Below the pieces are notes generated by a model. The model had not been told where the DNA came from, ran no database searches, and saw nothing but the letters and a program-made list of their open reading frames with translations. From positions 33,798 to 97,797 of the forward strand of contig NZ_FOVT01000022.1 of the NCBI RefSeq assembly GCF_900115245.1: DNA of 64,000 bases, in the 5' to 3' direction. How positions within the stretch are numbered: the first letter of the stretch is position 1; each line of letters opens with the position of its first letter. The stretch is from Mesorhizobium sp. NFR06. GTDB taxonomy: Bacteria; Pseudomonadota; Alphaproteobacteria; Rhizobiales; Rhizobiaceae. Shown here in pieces: positions 28,831-37,908 of the stretch. The position numbers were made by a program, and so were the translations under genes.

Positions 28831-28924
28831 TTGAATGGTGAATGGTGAGTAGTTTCATACTGGACGGGTGAACGCAGCCAGCGCGCTTTCGCGAAGCCAT
28901 TCACTATTTACCATTAACCATTGA
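28831..28924. repeat. Imperfect inverted repeat between puuA and puuB
   Basis: TTGAATGGTGAATGGTGAGTAG at the left is matched by CCATTCACTATTTACCATTAACCATTGAC at the right (both in short TGAATGG/CCATTCA units), 40 bases apart. It fills most of the 121-base gap and could fold as a long weak hairpin in the mRNA between the two genes. Confidence 0.5.
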
Positions 28925-28935
28925 CTGGCGTTCCC

Positions 28936-30222
28936 ATGCCCTACCAATCTCCCATCTCGCCCGGCCGTTCCTGGTATGAGGATACGGCCGGACCGCGTCC
29001 CGAATACCCGACGCTCGACGGCGACCGCCAATGCGACGTCGTTGTCGTAGGCGGCGGCTTCACCGGCTTGTCGGCGGCGGCGCATCTCGCCAAGGCCGGG
29101 ACAAATGTCGTGCTGATCGATGCGCACCGTTTTGGCGACGGCGCGTCGGGGCGCAATGGCGGCCAACTCGGCACCGGCCAGCGCGCCTGGGCGGAAGAAT
29201 TGGAGGCCGAATATGGCCTCTCGCGCGCCAAGGCATTGTTCGACCTGGCGGAAGAGGCGAAGGCGCATCTGCTTGAATTCGCCGCCGCCAACGCGATCGA
29301 TATCGACTATATGCCAGGTCAGCTGTCGGTGGCGCACAAGAAGCGTTACCTCGACGATTACAAACGCCACGCCGAGATCATGGCGCGCCGCTTCGGCTAT
29401 CCCCATGTCAGCTTCATGGACGCGGCCGAGACGGCGGAGCGGCTGGGCTCGACACGCTATTTCGGCGGCACGCGCGACACCGGCACAGGACACATCCACC
29501 CGCTGAAGCTGGTGATAGGCACGGCGAAAGCGGCGGCGGTGGCCGGCGCGCATCTCTTCGAACAGACGCCGTCCACCGGGATCATTTCCAACGGCGGCAA
29601 GGTGAAGGTCTCGACGCCCACGGGCACCATCACCGCCGACAAATGCCTTATCGCGGTCAACGCCTATGGCGGCAATCTGGAACCGGTGAGCGCGGCGCAC
29701 ATCATGCCGATCGGCTCCTTCATCGGCGCGACGGTGCCGCTCGGCGCCACCTCAAAAGTGCTGCCCGGCGGCGAGTCGGTGGATGATTCCCGCTTCGTGG
29801 TGCGCTATTTCCGCAAGTCGAAGGACGGCCGCCTCCTGTTCGGTGGGCGCGAGGTCTATGCCGTCAACGATCCGAAGGACATCCATATTCACATCCGCAG
29901 GCAGATCACCGAACTCTATCCGGACCTGAAGGATGTCGAGATCACGCATGGCTGGGGCGGCTATGTCGGCATCACGGTGCCGAGAAAGCCGTTCGTGCGC
30001 GAAGTGATGCCGAAGGTGATTTCGATGGGCGGCTATTCCGGCCACGGCGTCATGCTGTCGAACTTCTTCGGCAAGCTCTATGCCGAAACCGTCGCCGGCA
30101 ATCGCGACCGCCTGAAGCTGATCGAGGATCTGAAGATCCCCGCCTTTCCCGGCGGCCGCCGTTTGCGCGCGCCGCTCCTGTTTCTCGCGCTCAGCTGGTT
30201 TGCGCTGCGCGATAGAATCTGA
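28936..30222 (+). CDS. puuB: FAD-dependent amine oxidoreductase, gamma-glutamylputrescine oxidase-like
   Basis: A 428-residue DAO-family flavoenzyme that would oxidise gamma-glutamylputrescine to the aldehyde, releasing ammonia and hydrogen peroxide. The dinucleotide fold is CDVVVVGGGFTGLSAAAHLA with the acidic end VLIDAHRFG; GASGRNGGQLGTGQR is the flavin loop typical of PuuB/OrdL; VEITHGWGGYVGITVPRKPF and MGGYSGHGVMLSNFFGKLYA close the FAD site. The opening YEDTAGPRPEYPTLDGDRQC is also PuuB-like. The ATG at 28936 was preferred to a TTG 15 bases upstream. It follows the PuuA-like gene; the remaining puu genes are not here. Confidence 0.87.
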   Translation: MPYQSPISPGRSWYEDTAGPRPEYPTLDGDRQCDVVVVGGGFTGLSAAAHLAKAGTNVVLIDAHRFGDGASGRNGGQLGTGQRAWAEELEAEYGLSRAKALFDLAEEAKAHLLEFAAANAIDIDYMPGQLSVAHKKRYLDDYKRHAEIMARRFGYPHVSFMDAAETAERLGSTRYFGGTRDTGTGHIHPLKLVIGTAKAAAVAGAHLFEQTPSTGIISNGGKVKVSTPTGTITADKCLIAVNAYGGNLEPVSAAHIMPIGSFIGATVPLGATSKVLPGGESVDDSRFVVRYFRKSKDGRLLFGGREVYAVNDPKDIHIHIRRQITELYPDLKDVEITHGWGGYVGITVPRKPFVREVMPKVISMGGYSGHGVMLSNFFGKLYAETVAGNRDRLKLIEDLKIPAFPGGRRLRAPLLFLALSWFALRDRI

Positions 30223-30478
30223 AGCCGGCCGCTCAGCCGAGGCGATCGATTCGACCCGGCGGCTTCCACGCCGCAGGTTGTGGAAGTCTTAACGGACGGG
30301 CAGAATTTCGCGAATTGGCTCACTCATGCCATAATCAGCGGCGAAGGATGCCATCCTGGGCGATAATCCGGGGACTTCGCGGACCTGTCCGCAAACGATT
30401 ACGGGACCGATGCCGATCGAGGCCAGCATGACGGCCATGATCGAAAGAACGTCGGCCCGCTTGTTGGAGGTGGTTTGA

Positions 30479-31366
30479 GTGAACGAGCCCTTCAGTTTCG
30501 GCGTGCCGGAACGGCAGCGCTTTACAATGCAGTTCGGCTATAACGTACAGCCATCCTTGTGGCAGAGGGTGCAATCGAACGCGCATCTGGTCATTGCGGC
30601 GGTCGGCACCGCCGCGCTCCTCGGCGTGGCCGCGGTGGCGCTATGGCTATGCTTTCCGAGCAATGACCGGCAAGTGGCCGCAGCGAGTGCCGAGCAGGCC
30701 GTTCCGACAATTCCGGTGAAGACAACGCAGATCGCTCCAGCTGTTGCGGCTGTCACCGTGGCGGCAGCACCGCAGGCCGCGCGCAAGGCGGATGCGGTTT
30801 CGCGGGCAACGGCGGCGCGCGAAGCCAGTATTCCTGCGTTGGCGCCGAACAGCCCCCGCTGGACGGCTTCGGACTCCACGACGCCGCCGGCCCAAGTCGC
30901 GGATCAACCGGTTCCACCCAAGCAGGCCGCCGAGCCGAGCGCCGCGCAAGCAACCGATACAGCCTTTGCCGAGCCCGCCGCCGAGAACGACGCTTCGAAC
31001 GCGCTGTCGCAGGTTGCCGCTCCCGCGAGCGATACGCCGACGGCCGCTAAGAAGCCGGACGACAAGATGGACGTCCAGACCGCCGCGATTCCCGAAGCCA
31101 AGGCGCAGGTTGCCGATGCCGAGCCGGCAGCGGCCGACAGCGCGGCCGAGGCAAAGCCGAAATCTCAAAAAGTCAGCGCTGCGGCAAACGGCCGCGTCTT
31201 GAGGGCTGTCACCATGCGCTCTGGACCGAAAAAGGGCGCCGCCGCGATTGTCACCATACCCGCCAAATCGTCGGTTCAGGTGATGGGCTGCAAGCAATGG
31301 TGCGAGATCGTCTATAACGGCCAGCGCGGCTGGGTCTACAAAAGCTACGTCAAGACCGGCGCGTAA
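30479..31366 (+). CDS. SH3-domain protein with one membrane anchor
   Basis: A 295-residue protein with a single membrane segment near residues 40-62 (LVIAAVGTAALLGVAAVALW), a long Ala/Pro/Lys-rich periplasmic stretch (about 70-235) and a C-terminal bacterial SH3 domain (VLRAVTMRSGPKKGAAAIVT... CKQWCEIVYNGQRGWVYKSY). Such SH3 domains usually bind peptidoglycan. Two cysteines three residues apart (GCKQWC) may form a disulfide. It starts with GTG, seven bases after GGAGGT; an internal ATG at 30527 has no ribosome site. It converges with the Mur-ligase remnant, overlapping it by 17 bases. The 256-base gap before it shows nothing notable. Confidence 0.75.
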   Translation: MNEPFSFGVPERQRFTMQFGYNVQPSLWQRVQSNAHLVIAAVGTAALLGVAAVALWLCFPSNDRQVAAASAEQAVPTIPVKTTQIAPAVAAVTVAAAPQAARKADAVSRATAAREASIPALAPNSPRWTASDSTTPPAQVADQPVPPKQAAEPSAAQATDTAFAEPAAENDASNALSQVAAPASDTPTAAKKPDDKMDVQTAAIPEAKAQVADAEPAAADSAAEAKPKSQKVSAAANGRVLRAVTMRSGPKKGAAAIVTIPAKSSVQVMGCKQWCEIVYNGQRGWVYKSYVKTGA

Positions 31367-32431
31367 GGCTCAGCCCGCCAAGCAGCCATCCGAAGCGACG
31401 TCTTCTGCGCTCAAACCTGCGCTTTGCGAGGAAGGACCCGTGCTCCTCGAAGGGCACCTCATACAGGCCGCAACCCTGGCAGGTTTCTTTCTTGCCGCAT
31501 ACCGGAATCCAGCATCTGACGTCGTGCGTCCAGGCGAGCGCGATCCTCTCCAGATGAAGATTGCCGGAGTTCTTAAGGAGGATCAGTTCTCCAGGGACGG
31601 CCGTCCGCTTGATATGATCCGAGACTTCCTTCGGGGTGCGAAGCTCGACGAAGCGGCCGCTGACACGGTCGGCCTGGCCCGCGCGTGAACGATGGGCGTT
31701 GTCGCCCGTGCAGATGACCTCGTCTGCAATATCGCGCGCGGCGGCATAGGCAGTGCCGTATTTCCTCGACGACCCGGCATAGTCGGAAATCTGGCCGAGG
31801 ACGATGCGCTTGCGGACAACCTTGGCTTTCGCCATCATCTCCAAGGCGCGCCGCATATCCCGAATTGCTGCGATTTTCGTAAATATCGGTGAACCCGGTA
31901 GTCAGCGTTCTCGGCCTGGCCGAAGGTCGCAGTCCGCCATTTCGCGCCCGACGCCATGGCGAGCACCAGCGGGTCGTCGCAATTGAGCACCGCTATTCCG
32001 TCGGGCTTCAGCGCATCGACCAGCGCCCGTTTCTCCTGCGCTACGGCTTCCAGCGTCTTGAACTTGCCGACATGCTCCAGTCGGACCATCGTCACGAGCG
32101 CCAGGTCCGGCTTCAGCATCCGCGCCACGGTTTCGATCGTACCGAAGTCGGAGGCGCCGGCTTCGAAAACGACATAGTCGACTTTGCCGGCCCGGCGCAA
32201 ACGCTTGTAGAGCGTGCGAACCAGCGCCGCGATGGTGTTGGCCTGCACCTGCAAATGCACGTTGCCGTGCGCCCCCATGATATGCCCCAGCAGGCTGGCC
32301 GAGGTCGACTTGCCGGAACTGCCGGTGATACCGATAAACGTCGCCTTGCTTCGCGCGCGCACCCAACGTGCCCGATAGCGTCGCAGTCCCCACCCGAAGT
32401 CCTTGCGAATTTTGCGCAATCGCAGCTTCAT
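31350..32431 (-). pseudogene. Mur-ligase-like gene with internal deletion and frameshift
   Basis: Two minus-strand fragments in different frames. The first (32431 to about 31890) has the Mur ligase P-loop FIGITGSSGKSTSASLLG, EAGASDFGTIE and VRLEHVGKFKTLEAVAQEKR, reaching NADYR. The second, open from 31856 to 31350, resumes at ALEMMAKAKVVRKRIVLGQI and contains VICTGDNAHRSRAGQADRVS and LKNSGNLHLERIALAWTHDV, the C-terminal domain. About 100 residues of the central domain that should lie between are absent and the frame changes at the junction near 31860-31890. Mur ligases couple ATP to amide-bond formation; this type is not one of the essential peptidoglycan enzymes by its wording. Best read as a decayed gene. 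Confidence 0.65.
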
Positions 32432-32510
32432 AGCCCGCCGGTATCTAACCCCGGTCCAATATGCCCTGTGGCAAATTCTCAAGTCAAACAGGCGTCGCAG
32501 GTCAAGAGTA

Positions 32511-32607
32511 TTTCACCGTTTCACGGAAATGGGGAAACGCTCTATCTCTTTGTTTTGACGCAATTCCTGACGGAAAACCGGGTCACACTTTTCAGGGAAT
32601 TGCTCTA
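32511..32607. repeat. Dispersed repeat, family 2 copy B
   Basis: TTTCACCGTTTCACGGAAAT, ACGCTCTATCTCTTTGTTTT, GACGCAATTCCTGACGGAAA and GGTCACACTTTTCAGGGAAT followed by TGCTCTAG. It shares its order of blocks with 26250-26368. Its right end overlaps the stop codon of the SDR gene (CTA at 32605-32607 on this strand). Confidence 0.7.
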
Positions 32608-33351
32608 GATGCAGCGGCCGCCGTCGACCTCCAGCGCCACCCCGGTGATGAAAGCGGCTTCATCCGAGGCCAGCCACAGCGCCGCATTGGCGATGTCGAG
32701 CGGGGTCGAGAGCCGACCGAGCGGGATCGAGGCGCGGAATTTTTCGCGGATCTCCGGCGTGTCGGCGCCCATGAATTTCTCCAGCATGCGGGTCTCGCCG
32801 GCGACCGGGCAGAGGCAGTTGACACGGATGTTCTTTGGCGCCAGTTCGACGGCCATCGATTTCGTGGCGGTGATCGCCCAGCCCTTGGAGGCGTTGTACC
32901 AGGTCAGGCCCGGCCGCGGCCGAAGCCCCGCCGTCGAGGCCGTGGTCAGGATGACGCCGCCTCCCTGCCGGTCCATGATCGGCACGACGGCGAGGGCCGC
33001 GTGGTAGATCGCTTTCATGTTCACGGCGGTGATCAGGTCGAAGGTTTCCTCATCGACGCCGAGCATATCGCCGTTGCGGTGGGTAAAGCCCGCATTGTTG
33101 ACCATGATGTCGACGCGGCCGAAGGCGCTCTTGGCGGCATAGATCATCTCGTCGAATTCGGAGCGCAGGGAGACGTCGGTCTGGGTCCAGATCGCGCTGG
33201 AGCCGATCGCTTCGGCCACGCGCTCGGCGCCCTTGGCATTGAGGTCGGCGACAACAACGCGCGCGCCTTCTTCGGCAAAGCGCTTTGCCATGCCTTCGCC
33301 GAAGCCCGACGCGGCACCGGTGATGATGGCGACCTTGTTTTCCAGACGCAT
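32605..33351 (-). CDS. SDR family oxidoreductase
   Basis: A classical short-chain dehydrogenase of 248 residues. The cofactor motif is TGAASGFGEG (11-20), VVVADLNAKG suggests NAD(H) preference, NNAG is at 85-88 and the catalytic residues are Ser139, Tyr152 and Lys156 (WYNASKG). The C-terminal ITGVALEVDGGRC is standard. Substrate unknown; the glucose-1-dehydrogenase/3-oxoacyl-reductase-like set is closest. The ATG at 33351 gives the usual family N-terminus MRLENKVAIITG; another ATG 15 bases upstream is possible. Its stop codon lies within a dispersed repeat, so the C-terminus may have been set by that insertion. No operon partner. Confidence 0.88.
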   Translation of the reverse strand: MRLENKVAIITGAASGFGEGMAKRFAEEGARVVVADLNAKGAERVAEAIGSSAIWTQTDVSLRSEFDEMIYAAKSAFGRVDIMVNNAGFTHRNGDMLGVDEETFDLITAVNMKAIYHAALAVVPIMDRQGGGVILTTASTAGLRPRPGLTWYNASKGWAITATKSMAVELAPKNIRVNCLCPVAGETRMLEKFMGADTPEIREKFRASIPLGRLSTPLDIANAALWLASDEAAFITGVALEVDGGRCI

Positions 33352-33452
33352 GGTTTTCCCGCTCATTGGATTGTCTCGTGGTTTCATATGCTGCCGACAT
33401 TTCGTTTGCCTAGGCCGCCAGGATTGCGACAAGGCCGACTGCCGGCAGTATC

Positions 33453-33566
33453 TGCCTGAAGCGCGTCCCGCTGAAACGGATTCAGGCGACGCGCGCTTTA
33501 CGTCTCTGTTTTGATGCATGTCGTTGTCCCAGAAACCGCTGCGCGCTTCCGGGCGACATGCATTAG
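33453..33566. repeat. Dispersed repeat, family 2 related copy C
   Basis: GCGCGTCCCGCTGAAACGGA, TTCAGGCGACGCGCGCTTTA, CGTCTCTGTTTTGATGCATG, TCGTTGTCCCAGAAACCGCT and GCGCTTCCGGGCGACATGCA. GCATGTCG and CGACATGC form an inverted pair, as do GCGCGTC and GACGCGC. The pattern TCTCTGTTTTGA-GCA...ACCG...CTT-CGGG...GC matches copies A and B loosely. It lies in the 433-base gap between the SDR and zwf genes; the rest of that gap (33567-33784) should hold the zwf promoter, of which I can name no element. Confidence 0.6.
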
Positions 33567-33784
33567 CTTTCGTCACATTCGCGTTCTATGGTGCAGGTGC
33601 GAACGCCTCCGGAAGCCATGGCTTGCCGACAAGCTTGCCGGTGGCGCGAGTGTCGGGGAAACAGGTGGACCGACGCAATAGCAAGCGATTGGTCCTCACA
33701 TGTGACACCATGGCACTGGAAAATTTAAATCGATTAGAATATACCAACCATGCTGCCGGCGCCCGGCATCAAATCGGACTGACC

Positions 33785-35254
33785 ATGACCAGCCAGATCA
33801 TCCCTGTCGATCCTTTCGACTTCATCATCTTTGGCGGCACCGGCGACTTGTCGGAACGCAAGCTCCTGCCGTCGCTCTATCATCGCCAGCGCGATCATCA
33901 GTTTTGCGAACCGACGCGCATCATCGGCACCTCGCGTTCGAAGATGAGCGACGCCGAGTTCCAGGCCTTCGCCAGGCAGGCAATAGCCGACCATGTGAAG
34001 CCGGCCGATATCGACCAGAAGGAGCTGGAAACCTTCCTGGCGCGACTGTCCTACATTCCCGCCGACGGAACGACCGGCGCCGGCTTTGACGAGCTCAAAA
34101 AGGCGATCGGCGACAGCGACCGCGTCCGGGCCTTCTATCTCGCGGTGGCGCCGGCGCTGTTCGGCGATATCTCGCACCAGCTCAAGCAGCATAAGCTGAT
34201 CACGCCGAACTCGCGCATCGTGCTGGAAAAGCCGATCGGCCGCGACCTTACCTCGGCGCGCGCGCTCAACGACGCGGTGGGCGACGATTTCAACGAGGGC
34301 CAGATCTTCCGCATCGACCACTATCTCGGCAAGGAAACGGTGCAGAACCTGATGGCGCTGCGCTTTGCGAACGCGCTCTATGAGCCGCTGTGGAATTCGG
34401 CGCATATCGACCATGTGCAGATCACGGTCGCCGAGACCGTCGGCCTGGAAGACCGCGTCACCTACTACGACAAGGCCGGCGCGCTTCGCGACATGGTGCA
34501 GAATCACATGCTGCAGTTGCTTTGCCTCGTCGCCATGGAAACGCCGTCCTCGATGGACGCCGACGCCGTTCGCGACGAGAAGCTGAAGGTGCTGCGGGCG
34601 CTGAAGCGCATCAACGGCAATGAGGCGCCCAAGCATACCGTGCGCGGCCAGTATCGCGCCGGCGCCTCGGCGGGCGGTCCGGTCAAGGGCTATGTCGACG
34701 AACTCGGCAAGGGCAGCGACACCGAGACCTTCGTCGCCATCAAGGCCGAGATCGGCAACTGGCGCTGGGCCGGCGTTCCCTTCTACCTCAGGACCGGCAA
34801 GCGGCTCGCCACCCGCGTCTCGGAAATCGTCATCGAGTTCAAGCCGATCCCCTATTCGATCTTCGGCGAGAGCGCCGGACCGATCTTCGCCAACCAGCTG
34901 GTGATCCGGCTGCAGCCCGACGAAGGCGTCAAGCAATACATCATGATCAAGGATCCGGGACCGGGCGGCATGCGGCTGCGCCAGATCTCGCTCGACATGA
35001 GCTTCGCGCAGTCCTTCGACGGCCGTGCGCCGGACGCCTATGAGCGGCTGATCATGGATGTTGTGCGGGGCAACCAGACGCTGTTCATGCGCCGCGACGA
35101 AGTCGAAGCCGCCTGGAAATGGATCGACCCGATCCAGAACGCCTGGGAGAGCGCCAGGCAAGAAGCACAGGGCTATACCGCCGGAACCTGGGGACCGTCG
35201 GCCTCCATCGCGCTAATCGAACGTGACGGACGGACATGGCACGAGAGCAATTGA
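33785..35254 (+). CDS. zwf: Glucose-6-phosphate 1-dehydrogenase
   Basis: Oxidises glucose-6-phosphate to 6-phosphogluconolactone with NAD(P), the entry to the Entner-Doudoroff and pentose phosphate routes. The 489-residue protein has the nucleotide fold IIFGGTGDLSERKLLPSLYH, the EKPIGRDL segment and the active-site RIDHYLGK with His179 and Lys183, matching the family length. The ATG at 33785 gives the expected N-terminus; the longer open frame upstream is covered by repeat sequence. Its end overlaps pgl by 19 bases and edd follows, the usual rhizobial zwf-pgl-edd operon. A regulator such as HexR is not adjacent. Confidence 0.96.
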   Translation: MTSQIIPVDPFDFIIFGGTGDLSERKLLPSLYHRQRDHQFCEPTRIIGTSRSKMSDAEFQAFARQAIADHVKPADIDQKELETFLARLSYIPADGTTGAGFDELKKAIGDSDRVRAFYLAVAPALFGDISHQLKQHKLITPNSRIVLEKPIGRDLTSARALNDAVGDDFNEGQIFRIDHYLGKETVQNLMALRFANALYEPLWNSAHIDHVQITVAETVGLEDRVTYYDKAGALRDMVQNHMLQLLCLVAMETPSSMDADAVRDEKLKVLRALKRINGNEAPKHTVRGQYRAGASAGGPVKGYVDELGKGSDTETFVAIKAEIGNWRWAGVPFYLRTGKRLATRVSEIVIEFKPIPYSIFGESAGPIFANQLVIRLQPDEGVKQYIMIKDPGPGGMRLRQISLDMSFAQSFDGRAPDAYERLIMDVVRGNQTLFMRRDEVEAAWKWIDPIQNAWESARQEAQGYTAGTWGPSASIALIERDGRTWHESN

Positions 35255-35952
35255 GCGAGGCCCACTACAACTGGAACGGCTTTGCCGATCGGCAGGACCT
35301 GGCGGCGGCGCTCGCCGGTGATATTGCCGGCCGGCTGACCGGCGCCATCGCGGAACGCGGCATGGCGCTGCTCGCGGTGTCCGGCGGCACCACGCCGGCC
35401 AAGCTGTTCGCCGCGCTGTCGACCACGCCGATCGCCTGGGACAAGGTCACCGTGACGCTGGTCGACGAGCGCTTCGTGCCGCCGTCTTCGCCGCGCTCGA
35501 ATGCCGGGCTGGTGGCGGCGAACCTGCTTCAGAACGAGGCCGCGACAGCGCGCTTCGTGCCGCTTTACCACGAGGCGGCAAGCATCGAGGATGCTGCGGC
35601 AGCGGACAGCGACGCGCTGCGGTCGCTGCCGTGGCCGCTCGACGTGGTGATCCTCGGCATGGGCGGCGACGGCCACACGGCCTCGTTCTTTCCCGATGCC
35701 GGCGACCTCGACGAATTGCTCGATCCCGCCTCGCAGCGGATCGTTCTGCCGGTGCACGCGGCGAGTGGCGGCGAGCCGCGGCTCACGCTGTCGATGGCGC
35801 GCATCATCGCCGCCGGCTGCATCGCACTCCATATCGAAGGCGAGGACAAACGCGCCGCCTTCAACGACGCGATGGGTGCCGGCGCGAAAAAGCCCATCCG
35901 CAGAGTGCTCGAGGCAGCGCCGAGACCTATAGAGGTGTTTTGGGCACCCTGA
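35236..35952 (+). CDS. pgl: 6-phosphogluconolactonase
   Basis: Hydrolyses 6-phosphogluconolactone made by Zwf to 6-phosphogluconate. The 238-residue protein is of the DevB/NagB-like type: LLAVSGGTTPAKLFAALSTT (phosphate-binding), VTVTLVDERFVPPSSPRSNA and VILGMGGDGHTASFFPDAGD with the catalytic histidine. PRLTLSMARI near residue 190 is also conserved. It begins inside the end of zwf (19-base overlap), which implies translational coupling, and precedes edd by 60 bases. Confidence 0.94.
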   Translation: MAREQLSEAHYNWNGFADRQDLAAALAGDIAGRLTGAIAERGMALLAVSGGTTPAKLFAALSTTPIAWDKVTVTLVDERFVPPSSPRSNAGLVAANLLQNEAATARFVPLYHEAASIEDAAAADSDALRSLPWPLDVVILGMGGDGHTASFFPDAGDLDELLDPASQRIVLPVHAASGGEPRLTLSMARIIAAGCIALHIEGEDKRAAFNDAMGAGAKKPIRRVLEAAPRPIEVFWAP

Positions 35953-36012
35953 TTTCACTGAGGACAGCCCGGTGACAGAGGGAGGCCGTTGCCGGGCTCG
36001 AAAGGACGGACC

Positions 36013-37836
36013 ATGACAGCCAGAAGAGAAATCGAAGCCATCACGGAACGCATCCGCCAACGCTCGCAAGCCGGCCGCGAAGCCTATCTCGGCCGCATCG
36101 CGGAGGCTTCCAGCCGCACGGCCAACCGCGCAGTGCTGGGTTGCGGCAACCTCGCCCACGGCTTTGCCGTGTGCAGTCCCTCCGAAAAGATCGCGCTTGG
36201 CGGCGATCGCGTGCCGAACCTCGGCATCATCACTTCCTACAATGACATGCTGTCGGCGCATCAGCCCTTCGAGACGTTCCCGGCGCTGATCAAGGAAGCG
36301 GCGCGCGAGGCCGGCGGCATCGCGCAAGTCGCCGGCGGCGTGCCGGCGATGTGCGACGGTGTCACCCAAGGCCAGCCCGGCATGGAGCTGTCGCTGTTCT
36401 CGCGCGACGTGATCGCCATGGCGGCGGCGATCGGCCTGTCGCACAATATGTTCGACGCGGCCGTCTTCCTCGGCGTCTGCGACAAGATCGTTCCGGGCCT
36501 GGTGATTGGAGCGCTTACCTTCGGGCACCTGCCGGCGGTCTTCATCCCGGCCGGACCGATGACGACCGGTCTGCCGAACGACGAGAAGGCCAAGATCCGC
36601 CAGCTCTATGCCGAGGGCAAGGTGGGTCGTGCCGAGCTGCTCGAGGCGGAATCCAAATCCTATCACGGGCCGGGCACCTGCACTTTCTACGGCACCGCCA
36701 ATTCCAACCAGATGCTGATGGAAATCATGGGCCTGCACACGCCCGGCGCCTCCTTCGTCAACCCGGGCACGCCGCTGCGCGACGCGCTGACCAGGGAAGC
36801 GGCCAAGCGCGCGCTGGCGATCACCGCGCTCGGCAACGCCTATACGCCGGTCGGGCGCATGATCGACGAGCGCTCGATCGTCAACGGCGTCGTCGGCCTG
36901 CACGCCACCGGCGGCTCCACCAACCACACCATCCACCTGATCGCGATGGCCGCGGCCGCCGGCATCGCGCTGACCTGGCAGGATATTTCCGACCTGTCGG
37001 AGGCCGTGCCGCTGCTCGCGCGCGTCTATCCGAACGGGCTTGCCGACGTGAACCATTTCCATGCCGCCGGCGGGCTCGGCTTCCTGATCCGCGAGTTGCT
37101 CGATGAAGGTCTGCTGCACGAGGACGTGCAGACCGTGTGGGGCGAAGGCCTGCGGCCCTATGCTGTCGAGGCGAGGCTCGGTGAGGACGGCGGCGTGGTG
37201 CGCGAAGCGGCGCCTCTGCAGAGCGGCGACGAGAAGGTGCTGGCGCCGGTCAGCAAGGCGTTCCAGGCGACGGGCGGCCTGAAGATGCTTGGCGGCAATC
37301 TCGGCCACGCCGTCATCAAGACCTCTGCCGTCAAACCGGAACGCCGCGTCATCGAGGCGCCGGCCAAAGTGTTCGACAGCCAGCAGGCGCTGAACGATGC
37401 CTTCAAAGCCGGCACGCTGACCGGCGATTTCATCGCGGTTGTCCGGTTCCAGGGGCCAAAGGCCAACGGCATGCCGGAGCTGCACAAGCTGACCACCGTG
37501 CTCGGCATCCTGCAGGATCGCGGCCAGCGCGTGGCGCTGGTGACCGACGGGCGCATGTCGGGCGCTTCCGGCAAGGTGCCGGCGGCGATCCACGTGACGC
37601 CGGAAGCGGTCGAGGACGGACCGATCGCCAGGATCCATGACGGCGACGTGATCCGCCTCGACGCCGAGGCCGGCACGCTCGAAGTTCTGGTGCCGGGGAC
37701 GGAATTCGCGTTGCGCCGTACCGCCGACGCCGACCTCATCGGCAACGAGTTCGGCTTCGGCCGCGAGCTGTTCGCCGGCTTCCGGCAGCTGGTCGGCCGC
37801 GCCGACCACGGCGCGGCGGCGTTCGGAAACGCGTGA
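36013..37836 (+). CDS. edd: Phosphogluconate dehydratase
   Basis: Converts 6-phosphogluconate to 2-keto-3-deoxy-6-phosphogluconate, the committed Entner-Doudoroff step, with a [4Fe-4S] cluster. The 607-residue protein is of the IlvD/Edd family; cluster cysteines are expected in the MCDGVTQGQPGMELSLFSRD and FLGVCDKIVPG regions, with GTCTFYGTANSNQMLMEIMG carrying the third. LVTDGRMSGASGKVPAAIHV is the C-terminal hallmark. The ATG at 36013 follows AAAGGACGG. The aldolase gene eda is not adjacent. A bidirectional terminator follows the stop. Confidence 0.96.
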   Translation: MTARREIEAITERIRQRSQAGREAYLGRIAEASSRTANRAVLGCGNLAHGFAVCSPSEKIALGGDRVPNLGIITSYNDMLSAHQPFETFPALIKEAAREAGGIAQVAGGVPAMCDGVTQGQPGMELSLFSRDVIAMAAAIGLSHNMFDAAVFLGVCDKIVPGLVIGALTFGHLPAVFIPAGPMTTGLPNDEKAKIRQLYAEGKVGRAELLEAESKSYHGPGTCTFYGTANSNQMLMEIMGLHTPGASFVNPGTPLRDALTREAAKRALAITALGNAYTPVGRMIDERSIVNGVVGLHATGGSTNHTIHLIAMAAAAGIALTWQDISDLSEAVPLLARVYPNGLADVNHFHAAGGLGFLIRELLDEGLLHEDVQTVWGEGLRPYAVEARLGEDGGVVREAAPLQSGDEKVLAPVSKAFQATGGLKMLGGNLGHAVIKTSAVKPERRVIEAPAKVFDSQQALNDAFKAGTLTGDFIAVVRFQGPKANGMPELHKLTTVLGILQDRGQRVALVTDGRMSGASGKVPAAIHVTPEAVEDGPIARIHDGDVIRLDAEAGTLEVLVPGTEFALRRTADADLIGNEFGFGRELFAGFRQLVGRADHGAAAFGNA

Positions 37837-37856
37837 TCTCGTCTCCGGGACCATCT

Positions 37857-37890
37857 GCAAAAGAGCGGCCCTGAGCCGCTCTTACTTTTC
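37857..37890. terminator. Bidirectional terminator between edd and the VWA gene
   Basis: AAGAGCGGC (37861-37869) and GCCGCTCTT (37875-37883) form a 9-bp stem with loop CCTGA; TTACTTTTC follows on the plus strand and CTTTTGC on the minus strand, so it can end transcripts from both converging genes. Confidence 0.85.
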
Positions 37891-37908
37891 GCCTTGTCCG
37901 GCCAGGCC

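Noticed and set aside
35173..37860. 895-codon minus-strand frame opposite pgl and edd
   Set aside because: Shadow frame; the plus-strand genes are unmistakable.
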